Positions 44,788-52,483 of a DNA stretch of 64,000 bases are shown in pieces. Numbering within the stretch: position 1 is the stretch's first letter; each line of letters opens with the position of its first letter. Under the pieces are notes generated by a model. The model saw only the letters and a program-made list of their open reading frames with translations. It made no database searches and was not told where the DNA came from. The DNA comes from Kocuria sp. GTDB lineage: Bacteria; Actinomycetota; Actinomycetes; Actinomycetales; Micrococcaceae. The stretch is taken from the NCBI GenBank assembly GCA_030524035.1, contig JAUNHG010000003.1, forward strand, positions 186,001 through 250,000, written 5' to 3'. The position numbers and the translations under genes were made by a program.

Positions 44788-45486
44788 CTACAGGGCCGGC
44801 CCGTCGTCGGACGGGCCGCGCCGCCGGGAAGCCTGCACAGTGGGCTCGGAGGTCGAGCGGAAGGGGTTCGGGAGTTGCCGGCGTGTTGTGCCGGGGTTGC
44901 GCAACTGGTCGATCTCGCGCTGTTGCGCCCGGAGCTGCGTGTGGAGGGCTTCCTGCCTCGTGCGCAACTCGGTGAGCTGCTCGCTAATCTTCGCGTTGGC
45001 CTCGGTCAGATAGTGCATGATCGCGGCCTCGTATCGCTCGGGGTCAGAGGGTTGCAGCTCCGCGTTCACCGCAACGAACTCAGCGGGAGCGAGCGATCCG
45101 TCCGCGGCGGCCTCGCTCATGCGACGGGATGCCATGCGGGAGAACATCGCCGTGCGTGCGGCCCAAGGCGGGAGCTCTCCACCGTAGATGTCTCCGAAGG
45201 CTTCCTGGATGAGTTGGATCGTCTCCGGAGTGAGAAGCACCGGGTTCTCGCTCTCGATGGCGGAAGCCAGCGCCACGCAGTTCTTAGCAACAGCGTGGTG
45301 CGAGGCAGTTCTGTCCTTGATCTCCTGCGTGAGGTTCGGGGGCTCCAGCTCGTGCGGCTTCTGCTCCGTGAACGTGTTCCAGAGGTCGATTCCCGTGCGC
45401 TCGCGGTAGGCGCCGTAGCGACGTAGATCGTCAGCAATCTTGCCTCGCTCAGCCTCCGAGATCGCGAGCTCCACCCGTTCCGCCAT
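44788..45486 (-). CDS. Relaxase-linked accessory protein with C-terminal coiled coil (unknown family)
   Basis: 232 residues from the ATG at 45486 (GGAG 7 nt before). I do not recognise a family. N-terminal region helical and acidic (RVELAISEAERGKIADDLRRY), a middle part with a possible oligomer helix (MASRRMSEAAADGSL), and a clear coiled coil near the end (ANAKISEQLTELRTRQEALH, QLRAQQREIDQLR) followed by a basic Ser/Pro tail. It is upstream of the relaxase on the same strand with a 66-nt gap, so it may help relaxosome formation, for instance by binding oriT DNA. That role is guessed from position. Confidence 0.6.
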   Translation of the reverse strand: MAERVELAISEAERGKIADDLRRYGAYRERTGIDLWNTFTEQKPHELEPPNLTQEIKDRTASHHAVAKNCVALASAIESENPVLLTPETIQLIQEAFGDIYGGELPPWAARTAMFSRMASRRMSEAAADGSLAPAEFVAVNAELQPSDPERYEAAIMHYLTEANAKISEQLTELRTRQEALHTQLRAQQREIDQLRNPGTTRRQLPNPFRSTSEPTVQASRRRGPSDDGPAL

Positions 45487-45820
45487 GACCTGTCTCCTAT
45501 CCGTTCGCTCGGCCCGCCGCTGTGCCTGTCGATCTCCAGGTGACCGTGCGATCCCGCAGCCGCGAAACCTTGTCAACCTGGGTTGACCACGATCTGCAAG
45601 AGGTGTGATGGCTCAGGAGGGGGCTGGGATCGGACTCGGGAGACCACAGCCGTGAGGTGCGACCTCAGGCGCTGATTGGCGTGCTCGCGGGACTTCTGAT
45701 GGGAGCTCTGCGGAGGCCGGGGCAGATGGTCACGGGGTGGTGCACCTGGCAGGTGTTCTCCCTGGTGTCGGGCTCTGATCGGGTCTGGTTCCAGGGTTCC
45801 ACCGACCCTGCCGGAGCCTT
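45487..45820. other. Intergenic region, 334 nt, with a palindrome; possible oriT or operator region
   Basis: The gap separates the leftward relaxase operon from the rightward methyltransferase remnant. It holds the perfect dyad GTCAACC-TG-GGTTGAC (45572-45587). On the minus strand part of the dyad reads TTGACA, a consensus -35, though no good -10 follows at 16-18 nt. Conjugation origins often lie just upstream of relaxase genes, so this gap is a candidate oriT. No coding frame is convincing. Confidence 0.4.
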
Positions 45821-46922
45821 ATGCACGCCACTTCCTCGCCCCCGATGCCGAGCCCTCGGATCGGTTCGCTGTTCTCCGGATACGGCGGTCTCGATCTGAC
45901 CGTCGAACACGCCACTGGTAGGCAGACGGTCTGGTTCTCTGAGCTCAACACCGCCGTCACGGGCGTGTTCTCCCACCACTGGCCGACTGCCCCGAACCTC
46001 GGCGATATCTCTTACCATCGACTGGGCCACAGTGCCGCCGGTAGACGTCCTCTGCGGCGGCTTCCCGTGCCAGGACATCTCGACCGTCGGCAAAGGCGCC
46101 GGCCTCGCACCCGGCACCCGTTCCGGGCTCTAGTCGTACATGGCGACCGCGATCGAGGCGTTGCAACCCCGGCTCGTGGTGATCGAGAACGTCCGCGGGT
46201 TGCTGTCTGCAACCGCTACCCGCCCCGCAACGAAAGGCCAACGTGATGACGACCGCAACCCCGACGACGCAACCTCCGACCCCGCGAGTGCCGTACGCAA
46301 CCTGGAACCCGAACCGTGGATGCTGGGAGACGACGCAGCTCGACCTCTTCGGGCGCTCGGAGCGGTACTGGGCGATCTGGCCGAGCTCGGGATGGATGCG
46401 CGCTGGATCGGCCTACCGGCATCACTGGCCGGTGCACCGCATCACCGGTTCCGCATCTTCATCACCGCCTATCGCCAAGATTCTGTTCCGGACGCCTCTG
46501 GCCTCGGACTCCTCGCGCGGTGGCGAGACGCTGGATCAGGTGCGGGCGCGTCGGGGAACCATCGCGCTGAGTCACCAGGTCATCGACCTGGCCTTGCACG
46601 GACCAGCTGGCTCACCGGACAGGCCCGGCGAGTCGGAGACGCTGTTCGCGCTCGTGGAGAACATCTTCATCGCTGGGGGCGATACGCCGACGCGATCGCC
46701 CGATGGGAACACATCACCGCACGCCCAGCCCCTGCGCCCGCGATCCTGAACGAGGACAAGGGGCCGCGACCGGCGCCCGAGTTCGTGGAATGGCTCATCG
46801 GCCTGCCCGCGGGCTGGGTTACCGACCCCGCCCACGGGCTGACCGCGAATCAGCAGAACACGGCCCTTGGCAACGGTGTCCTCCTGCTCCAGGCATTCCT
46901 CGCGATGGACGCAATGTCGTGA
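45821..46922 (+). pseudogene. C5-cytosine DNA methyltransferase, broken by frameshifts and a stop
   Basis: The motifs of a Dcm-type enzyme are spread over three frames. Motif I IGSLFSGYGGLDL is in the first frame from 45821. After about 46014 the text moves to another frame with CGGFPCQDIS (catalytic Cys) and an in-frame TAG at 46131 where the family has Trp (GL-stop-SYMATAIEAL); VIENVRGLL and GAPHHRFRIFI follow. From about 46470 a third frame reads TPLASDSSRGGETLDQVRAR; from about 46670 the second frame returns with WLIGLPAGWVTD and ALGNGVLLLQ. At least three shifts plus a nonsense codon make a functional enzyme very unlikely, unless the consensus sequence is wrong. Confidence 0.85.
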
Positions 46923-47058
46923 CGACCCGGGGCGTCGCGGTGTCGAGCCGTACCGCCAAGATCACGGGATCGGTGCTCGTGCGGCCGCCAGCGCATGCCT
47001 GCGGGTGATAGGCAACCACACGATCTCCACCGAACCCGCTCACTTGCCTGGCATATTT

Positions 47059-47682
47059 TCAGGTCAGTTGCAGCGTGGTGATGCAGGTCGCATCATCTTC
47101 GGTCATCGTTGAAATGGTCGCGCTGCCCGTCTGACCCTCGTGCTCGATCGTCAGCGTTGCCTCGATGCCGCGGGGCGCCCAGATGCCGACGAACCCGTTG
47201 TCGTAGGTCTGCCGCACTTCGTCGAGGAGCACGTCTCCGTCTTCGCTGGTGAGGGTGACCTGGACTTTCGTGTTGGCGAGTTCGCCGAGGCAGGTGGTCA
47301 GGCTGTGGAAGTAGCAGTCATGGGTCTGTTCCCGGTAGGGAGCAACTGAGATGTACACCTCGTCTTCGGGCATCGGCAGCTGTGTCTCGCGCTCCTGGTC
47401 GTCGGTGAGCACGAGCGCATCAGGCTGCACGGATGCGATCAGATCAGCGGGTCGGTCGGCGACGGGCATCGTGTCGAGCCGTTCGATGACCGCCGGGGTA
47501 TCGAGACCTGCCAGATCGTGAGCTGCCAGGAAGTCGCTGTCGACGGCATGACTGTTGGTCGAGGGCGACGCGGGTTCGGGCGAGGACGCGGCGGCACATC
47601 CGGCGAGAACGAGGGTGGCGGCGAGCGTCGCGGTGGCGGCGACGATCACCTTCCCCCGCCGGGGCGTGGTGGGGTGAGACAA
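47059..47682 (-). CDS. CueP-like copper-binding lipoprotein
   Basis: 207 residues. A lipoprotein signal (LVLAGC, acylated Cys29) is followed by an Ala/Ser linker and a CueP domain: SDFLAAHDLAGLDTPAVIERLD, VYISVAPYREQTHDCYFHSL, TCLGELANTKVQVTL and NGFVGIWAPRGIEATLTIEH. Cys123, Cys131 and Cys200 correspond to the three copper-binding cysteines of CueP, the periplasmic copper protein of Salmonella, also found as a lipoprotein in actinobacteria. It would bind or relay copper outside the membrane. It heads the left arm of the copper island and is separated from the DUF305 gene by a hairpin. Confidence 0.85.
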   Translation of the reverse strand: MSHPTTPRRGKVIVAATATLAATLVLAGCAAASSPEPASPSTNSHAVDSDFLAAHDLAGLDTPAVIERLDTMPVADRPADLIASVQPDALVLTDDQERETQLPMPEDEVYISVAPYREQTHDCYFHSLTTCLGELANTKVQVTLTSEDGDVLLDEVRQTYDNGFVGIWAPRGIEATLTIEHEGQTGSATISTMTEDDATCITTLQLT

Positions 47683-47709
47683 TGGTGTGATCCTTCAAGA
47701 GTGTCGGAT

Positions 47710-47746
47710 GGGTCGGTGCCGGACGATCTCGCCGCGGCACCGACCC
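47710..47746. terminator. Hairpin between the DUF305 and CueP genes
   Basis: GGGTCGGTGCC (47710-47720) pairs perfectly with GGCACCGACCC (47736-47746), loop 15 nt. It lies after the leftward DUF305 stop (47757) and 28 nt before the cueP start, so it can limit read-through. Confidence 0.6.
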
Positions 47747-47756
47747 GGATGGTCGA

Positions 47757-48350
47757 TCAGAGGGTGGCCAGGAGGTCCTGCATCTGTTGGATCTCGGTGG
47801 TCTGCGCGTCGATGATGGTCTGCGCGAGCTCGATGGCATCGGGGTTGCTGCCGTCATCGACCTGCGTCTGGGCCATCTCGACCGCTCCCTCGTGGTGGGC
47901 GATCATCTGCTCCAGGAACAGGCGCGATGCCTCGGGGCCGTCGGCCGATTCGAGGGCGGCCAGGTCGTCCTCGGTCATCATGCCGTCGCCGTGGTCCATG
48001 CCGTCCATCTGCTGCTCCTCGGGGTCGACGCCCCAGTCGTCCAGCCAGCCCTGGAGCTGTTCGATCTCAGGTCCCTGGGCGGCCTTGATCGCCTCGGCCA
48101 GTTCGACCACCTCGGGGTTGACATCCTCCTTGGCGAGGACGATGTCGCTCATCTCGATGGCCTGTTCGTGGTGGACGATCATCATCGAGGCGAACATCAC
48201 GTCCGCGTCGTTGACGTCGGCTGCCTGTTCGGTGGAGCCGTGGTCCATGCCCGGCATCGAGTCCTCGTCGTCGCTTCCGGCCGAGCATCCAGCCAGGGTC
48301 AGCGCAGCGGTGAGGGCGAGTGCGGCGGTCGCCGCGGTACGAAACTTCAT
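47757..48350 (-). CDS. DUF305 lipoprotein (ferritin-like, copper-associated)
   Basis: 197 residues. Signal with lipobox TLAGC (Cys22), then a short Met/Asp/His linker (SMPGMDHGS) and the DUF305 fold, a four-helix bundle with the paired metal-site helices MMIVHHEQAIEMSDIVL and MIAHHEGAVEMAQTQV. A second Met/His/Asp-rich loop (QQMDGMDHGDGMM) lies between. DUF305 proteins are common in actinobacterial copper islands and are presumed to bind copper outside the membrane; the mechanism is unproven. The gene lies 112 nt after the DUF6153 gene on the same strand. Confidence 0.9.
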   Translation of the reverse strand: MKFRTAATAALALTAALTLAGCSAGSDDEDSMPGMDHGSTEQAADVNDADVMFASMMIVHHEQAIEMSDIVLAKEDVNPEVVELAEAIKAAQGPEIEQLQGWLDDWGVDPEEQQMDGMDHGDGMMTEDDLAALESADGPEASRLFLEQMIAHHEGAVEMAQTQVDDGSNPDAIELAQTIIDAQTTEIQQMQDLLATL

Positions 48351-48462
48351 AGGTGTTCTCCAATATCAACGGTCGCTTCGGTGGCGCGGCATCCGAGAGG
48401 GCACCGCGTGAATGAGAGAGGGGGAACCGTCGGCGCTGGTGCGCGTCAGGTTCGCCGCCCCA

Positions 48463-48921
48463 TCACGTGCGACTGATGCAGAGAACGTGCAGCGACGGCG
48501 CCCGAGGCAGCAGCCGGTCGATGGAACGCGCCACGAGCAACGGCCGGGGTGCGGTGTGCATCCATCCGGGCAGAAGTCGAGGCGGCACCAGGATGAGAAG
48601 GACGAGCAGTAGTGCGAGCACGCACGCCATCGCCATGCCCAGATGGGTGCCGGCCCCGCAGTCCGCACACGTACCACCGAGGTCACTGGCCGTTCCGCCG
48701 GACTCATGCGTGCCTGCCGCGCCGTGATGAGCGCCCACGGCGTCGCTTGTGGAGACCGAGATCACGGCGGGCGCGTGGGCTGCCGCGGTGCCATGCAGGT
48801 TCAACGTATGCATGGCCAGCAGCCCGATGACGACCGCTGCCACCAGCAGCCCTCCGAGCACGACGCGCCGGAGGAAGCCCTGAAGACCTTTCCTGGATCG
48901 CCTTGCCGCCGTCACCGCCAT
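48463..48921 (-). CDS. DUF6153-like small membrane protein of copper islands
   Basis: 152 residues with two membrane segments: VVLGGLLVAAVVIGLLAMHT near the N-terminus and LGMAMACVLALLLVLLILVPP near residue 100. The extracytoplasmic loop between them is His-rich with a CADC pair (GGTCADCGAG). The C-terminal part is Arg/Pro-rich. The arrangement resembles DUF6153 proteins found beside DUF305 genes; function unknown, metal binding in the loop likely. It is divergent from the MFS gene that carries a CsoR-type operator, with the two starts about 185 nt apart. Confidence 0.7.
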   Translation of the reverse strand: MAVTAARRSRKGLQGFLRRVVLGGLLVAAVVIGLLAMHTLNLHGTAAAHAPAVISVSTSDAVGAHHGAAGTHESGGTASDLGGTCADCGAGTHLGMAMACVLALLLVLLILVPPRLLPGWMHTAPRPLLVARSIDRLLPRAPSLHVLCISRT

Positions 48922-49045
48922 ACGCCGCAGTTTACCGGCCCCCGATGTGCGTCCGCCGACGGCGGGAGTGATCAGCTCGGCCGAGGGCGACTGACTCCGT
49001 GTCCCTCCGAGCAGCTCTTTGCTCTGCCAGACGCAGACTGACGGG

Positions 49046-49064
49046 AATACCCCTAGGGGGTATT
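49046..49064. promoter_or_regulatory. CsoR-type operator in front of the MFS transporter gene
   Basis: The 19-base element AATACCCCTAGGGGGTATT is nearly palindromic and matches the classical CsoR operator core TACCCCNNNNGGGGTA type. A -35-like CTGACG (49038-49043) and -10-like TATTAG (49061-49066) are 17 nt apart with the operator filling the spacer, so repressor and sigma factor would compete. An identical copy is at 54045-54063. Confidence 0.85.
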
Positions 49065-49106
49065 AGGTTGATGGTGGAGAGTTTCCACGAAGGTCAGGAG
49101 AGCCCC

Positions 49107-50426
49107 ATGCGTTTGTTCGCGATCCGCGACTTCCGTTACCTGTTCAGTGCGCAGATCATCGCCCTGTTCGGGACGGGGTTGGCGACCGTCGCGCTCGGTC
49201 TGCTCGCTTACGAGCTCGCGGGCCCGAGCGCGGGGGCCGTGCTTGCGACGGCGCTGACGATCAAGATGGTCATGTACGTCGTGATCGCGCCGCTGGCGGC
49301 CGCCTATGCCGACCGGCTCCCAAGGCGGATGTTTCTGACCCTGCTCGACGTGGTGCGCGCGGCCGTGGTGCTCGCGCTGCCGTTCGTTACGGAAATCTGG
49401 CAGATCTACGTTCTCATCGGGGTGCTGCAGGCGGCTTCTGCGGCATTCACGCCGACGTTCCAGGCGGTCATCCCCGATATCGTGTCAGAGGAGTCCGATT
49501 ACACACGGGCGCTGTCCGCGTCGCAGGTGGCTTACACGATGGAGAGCCTGCTCAGCCCGGTGCTCGCGGCGGTCGCTCTGACGTTCATGACGTTCAACTG
49601 GTTGTTCGTCGGCACGTCGGTGGGCTTCGTGATCTCCGCCGTCCTGGTGCTCTCCACTCGCATCCCCAACGCGGCACCGAGCGGGCAGACGGGTGCGTGG
49701 AACCGGGTCACGTCGGGCGTGAAAGTCTTCTTCGCGACTCCTCGCCTGCGCGGCGTCATGGCGCTGAACGTGGTGGTCGCCGCAGCCGGATCGATCGTGG
49801 TGGTCAATACGGTCAACTACGTCCGCGATCAACTGGACGGCACGCAGGCCGATGTTGCTTGGATGCTCGCAGCCTCCGGCGGCGGCACACTGCTGGTCGC
49901 TCTGCTCCTGCCACGCGTGCTCGATCGGGTCACCGAGCGGGTCGTGATGATGACGGGTGCCGCAGTTCTGCTTGCCGGCGTGCTGGCGGCCGTCGCGATG
50001 ACCGCCATCCAGGCGGCCTCATGGATGATCACGGCCTCGATCTGGGTGGTCATCGGCGGCGGGATGGCCTTGATCGTCACTCCCACCGGACGTGTCATTC
50101 GCGGTTCGGTCGCGAAGAGCGAGCTCCCGGCGGCCTTCGCGGCACAGTTCTCGCTGTCTCACCTGGCCTGGCTCGTCACCTACCCGATTGCCGGATGGGT
50201 CGGCACCGCGTCCGGGTTCACTCTCGCCTGGTCGATTCTTGCCGCTCTCGCCGTCTTCGGCGCCATCGCGGCGCAGATGCTCTGGCCCCGCGAGAAGAGA
50301 ACCGAGACCATCGTCGCCGGCACGGACGCAGAAACGGCGACGGGCGGTCTGGCGCTCCGTGAGGAGACCGAAGCCGCCGAAGGCACCCTCGCGGCATCCC
50401 AGTGCTCCTGCATACGCACCGCATGA
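49107..50426 (+). CDS. MFS transporter of the copper island
   Basis: 439 residues from the ATG at 49107 (AGGAG 6 nt before); further upstream starts would place the operator-promoter inside the gene. About 12 helices, beginning FRYLFSAQIIALFGTGLATV, with the MFS cytoplasmic loop YADRLPRRMFLTLLD between helices 2 and 3. The C-terminal tail is charged and contains a CSC pair (SQCSCIRTA). It resembles EntS-like drug or siderophore exporters, but the CsoR box in its promoter suggests copper induction. Substrate unknown. It converges on the flavoprotein gene at 50510. Confidence 0.85.
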   Translation: MRLFAIRDFRYLFSAQIIALFGTGLATVALGLLAYELAGPSAGAVLATALTIKMVMYVVIAPLAAAYADRLPRRMFLTLLDVVRAAVVLALPFVTEIWQIYVLIGVLQAASAAFTPTFQAVIPDIVSEESDYTRALSASQVAYTMESLLSPVLAAVALTFMTFNWLFVGTSVGFVISAVLVLSTRIPNAAPSGQTGAWNRVTSGVKVFFATPRLRGVMALNVVVAAAGSIVVVNTVNYVRDQLDGTQADVAWMLAASGGGTLLVALLLPRVLDRVTERVVMMTGAAVLLAGVLAAVAMTAIQAASWMITASIWVVIGGGMALIVTPTGRVIRGSVAKSELPAAFAAQFSLSHLAWLVTYPIAGWVGTASGFTLAWSILAALAVFGAIAAQMLWPREKRTETIVAGTDAETATGGLALREETEAAEGTLAASQCSCIRTA

Positions 50427-50509
50427 GCGCGCAGGCGGCGGGTGGAACGAATGGTTCCGCTCGCCGGCGCGTCGTGTTCGCCGAGGCGCCCGGCGATCCA
50501 GCCTGTCGA

Positions 50510-51679
50510 TCAGGAGCGAGGCGGCGCCGGCTGGTGCAGCCGAGGCATCCACTCGCGGACGAGGCTGGCGGCGTCGATCCCCGTGAGTGCGACGGGGATA
50601 TCTCCGAGATAGTGGACAGTGAGCAGCGAGTCGGTGGAGACGACTCGCGTGCTGGTCCCCAAAGCGGGATGCCCCGCTCCGACGAGTGTGTGTCCGTGGA
50701 CGCGTGCGGAGAACGGCGAAGACGGCAGGTAGATGCCGGGATCATCGCCAAGCCCGAGGTCGTGCAGCAGGGTCCTGGCCGCATGGGCGCCCTGGGCGAC
50801 CGAATCGTCCCAGTGATCGATCCGGTACGAGCTGTGGCCGGGATAGTGGTGCACGGCGACGCCGCCGGCGGCGTAAATCCGCTGGCGTGGGGCGTGCAAG
50901 GAGCGCAGATGGTCATCGACGGGGATGCCGTCCGGTCCCGTCCAGGGCGCAGGGGCCGCCGGCATGGTGCCGTGGGCGACGATCGCCAGGTCTCCGTCGA
51001 CTCGCGGGCCGTCATTGAGGACGACGGTGATGCGGTCGGCGTGGCTACGAATCGCGGTCAGCGTGCGTCCGAGGTAGGCGGCATGCTGAGGCAGATGCAG
51101 GTCGAGCAGCCTTCTGGCCGTCTCCTCGCCGAGGGCGCGGGCACCGGGCAGCAGTGCTCGCGTGATCAATGCGACATCGTGGCCGGAGTCGGTGAGGAGG
51201 GAGGCGGTCTCCGAAGCGACGAGGCCGCCACCGAGGATCAGCACACGGGCAGGGTGCGTGGACGCGAGCAGGTCGCGGACCCGGATGGCATCGGCGATCG
51301 AGTGCAGCGTGCTGAGTTGCCCTGTCCTGCGGGAGTGGTCTCGTCCAAGGATGGTCTCGCCGAGGGCGCGGGGGCGGCTACCGCTGGCGATGATGAGGGC
51401 GTCATAAGTGTGCGTCTGCCCGGAGTCGAGGTGAACTTCTCGGCTCCGGGGGTCGATGGCGCGCACTGTATCGCCGATGGTCTCCACGCCTGTGGGTGGC
51501 AGAGCGGTCTGGTGGGGTTCGAGCAGGCCGATGGCCACGCCCTTGTTCACGAGCGTCCGATTGGACGGCTGTTCGCCGCTGCGGGCGAAGAGATCGACGT
51601 CGATGCCGGCACCTGAAGCGTGCAAGGTCTTCGCGGCGGATGTTCCCGCCGCGCCAGCGCCGATGATCCCGACTTTCAT
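50510..51679 (-). CDS. NAD(P)/FAD-dependent oxidoreductase (pyridine nucleotide-disulfide family)
   Basis: 389 residues from the ATG at 51679, which overlaps the tetR stop by 4 nt (ATGA). FAD site VGIIGAGAAGTSAAKTL at the N-terminus, second nucleotide site VLILGGGLVASETASLL near 150-170, and the flavin-closing segment RIYAAGGVAVHHY. It lacks the redox CxxxxC of glutathione reductase-like enzymes, so it resembles NADH oxidase, CoA-disulfide reductase or ferredoxin reductase types. As the second gene of the tetR transcript it is probably controlled by that repressor and may detoxify a compound exported by the divergent pump. Substrate unknown. Confidence 0.82.
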   Translation of the reverse strand: MKVGIIGAGAAGTSAAKTLHASGAGIDVDLFARSGEQPSNRTLVNKGVAIGLLEPHQTALPPTGVETIGDTVRAIDPRSREVHLDSGQTHTYDALIIASGSRPRALGETILGRDHSRRTGQLSTLHSIADAIRVRDLLASTHPARVLILGGGLVASETASLLTDSGHDVALITRALLPGARALGEETARRLLDLHLPQHAAYLGRTLTAIRSHADRITVVLNDGPRVDGDLAIVAHGTMPAAPAPWTGPDGIPVDDHLRSLHAPRQRIYAAGGVAVHHYPGHSSYRIDHWDDSVAQGAHAARTLLHDLGLGDDPGIYLPSSPFSARVHGHTLVGAGHPALGTSTRVVSTDSLLTVHYLGDIPVALTGIDAASLVREWMPRLHQPAPPRS

Positions 51680-52323
51680 CGCGTTCCTCCCTCGGGGGCG
51701 ACCTCGGTGAAAGCCGGCAGCAGGATCGCGTCGATGAACCATGGCGCATCGTCGGGGTCGATCCGGCCCGTGCGCACCTCCTCGGCCGCGCCGTTGAGAA
51801 CGACGTGCGTGGTGGTCAGCAGCCAGGACACCGGCAGGTCGGCGCGGAAGGCGCCTTCGCGCTGTCCACGCAGCAGCAGCCCGCGCATGCGCGCCTCGGC
51901 CTTCTCGTGCAGTTCGCGAATGCGGGCGGCGGAGAGTTCCTTCTGCGCTGTGGCGAGCAGGGCACGGGACTGGTCGACGAACATCCAGCTGGATGCAACC
52001 AAGCGCTGGAAGGCCGCACGCGGGTCGCCATCAAGAGGTATCTGACTGAGCACGTCCTCGGCACGTTCCAGGCTGTCCACCAGTGCGGCCTCGATGAGCT
52101 CGGCGCGAGTCTGGAAGTGCCCGTAGAGCGTCACCCGGCCCACTCCGGCTTCAGCGGCGATGTCGGCGACAGAAGCGTCGGGGTTCTTGCGGATCGCGGT
52201 CACTGTCGCGGCCAGAATCTTCGCCCGGTTGCGCTGCGCGTCGGCGCGCTGGTTGGCCGCGCGGTTCGCTGTCGCCGGGGCGCTCCGAGCACCGCCGGCC
52301 GGCTTGGCCTTCTTCGTCGGCAT
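51676..52323 (-). CDS. TetR-family repressor
   Basis: 215 residues. After a basic, Ala-rich 30-residue tail the DNA-binding domain reads RAKILAATVTAIRKNPDASV, ADIAAEAGVGRVTLYGHF and TRAELIEAALVDSLERAED, the standard TetR helix-turn-helix. The C-terminal ligand-binding part is helical. It is divergent from a DHA2-type drug pump gene and overlaps the downstream flavoprotein gene, a common local repressor arrangement. The intergenic region has a matching inverted repeat. Ligand unknown. Confidence 0.9.
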   Translation of the reverse strand: MPTKKAKPAGGARSAPATANRAANQRADAQRNRAKILAATVTAIRKNPDASVADIAAEAGVGRVTLYGHFQTRAELIEAALVDSLERAEDVLSQIPLDGDPRAAFQRLVASSWMFVDQSRALLATAQKELSAARIRELHEKAEARMRGLLLRGQREGAFRADLPVSWLLTTTHVVLNGAAEEVRTGRIDPDDAPWFIDAILLPAFTEVAPEGGTR

Positions 52324-52360
52324 GCTCCACCTCTCAACTCGTACTGGAATGTATGAGATA

Positions 52361-52384
52361 GTGTAGCTGTTACAACCTGTACAC
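52361..52384. promoter_or_regulatory. Candidate TetR operator between the divergent tetR and MFS genes
   Basis: A 24-base imperfect dyad with outer arms GTGTA (52361-52365) and TACAC (52380-52384) and an inner GTT/AAC match (8 of 12 positions symmetrical) lies in the 160-nt gap, about 40 nt before the tetR start. Its size suits a TetR dimer. Confidence 0.5.
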
Positions 52385-52483
52385 CAATGACCGAGTTACG
52401 GTGTCGTCGCCCGATCCGGCGGCGGGACTAAGGAGAGGAGACACGGCGATGAACACGACACGCACGATCACAGGGGGCGTGAC

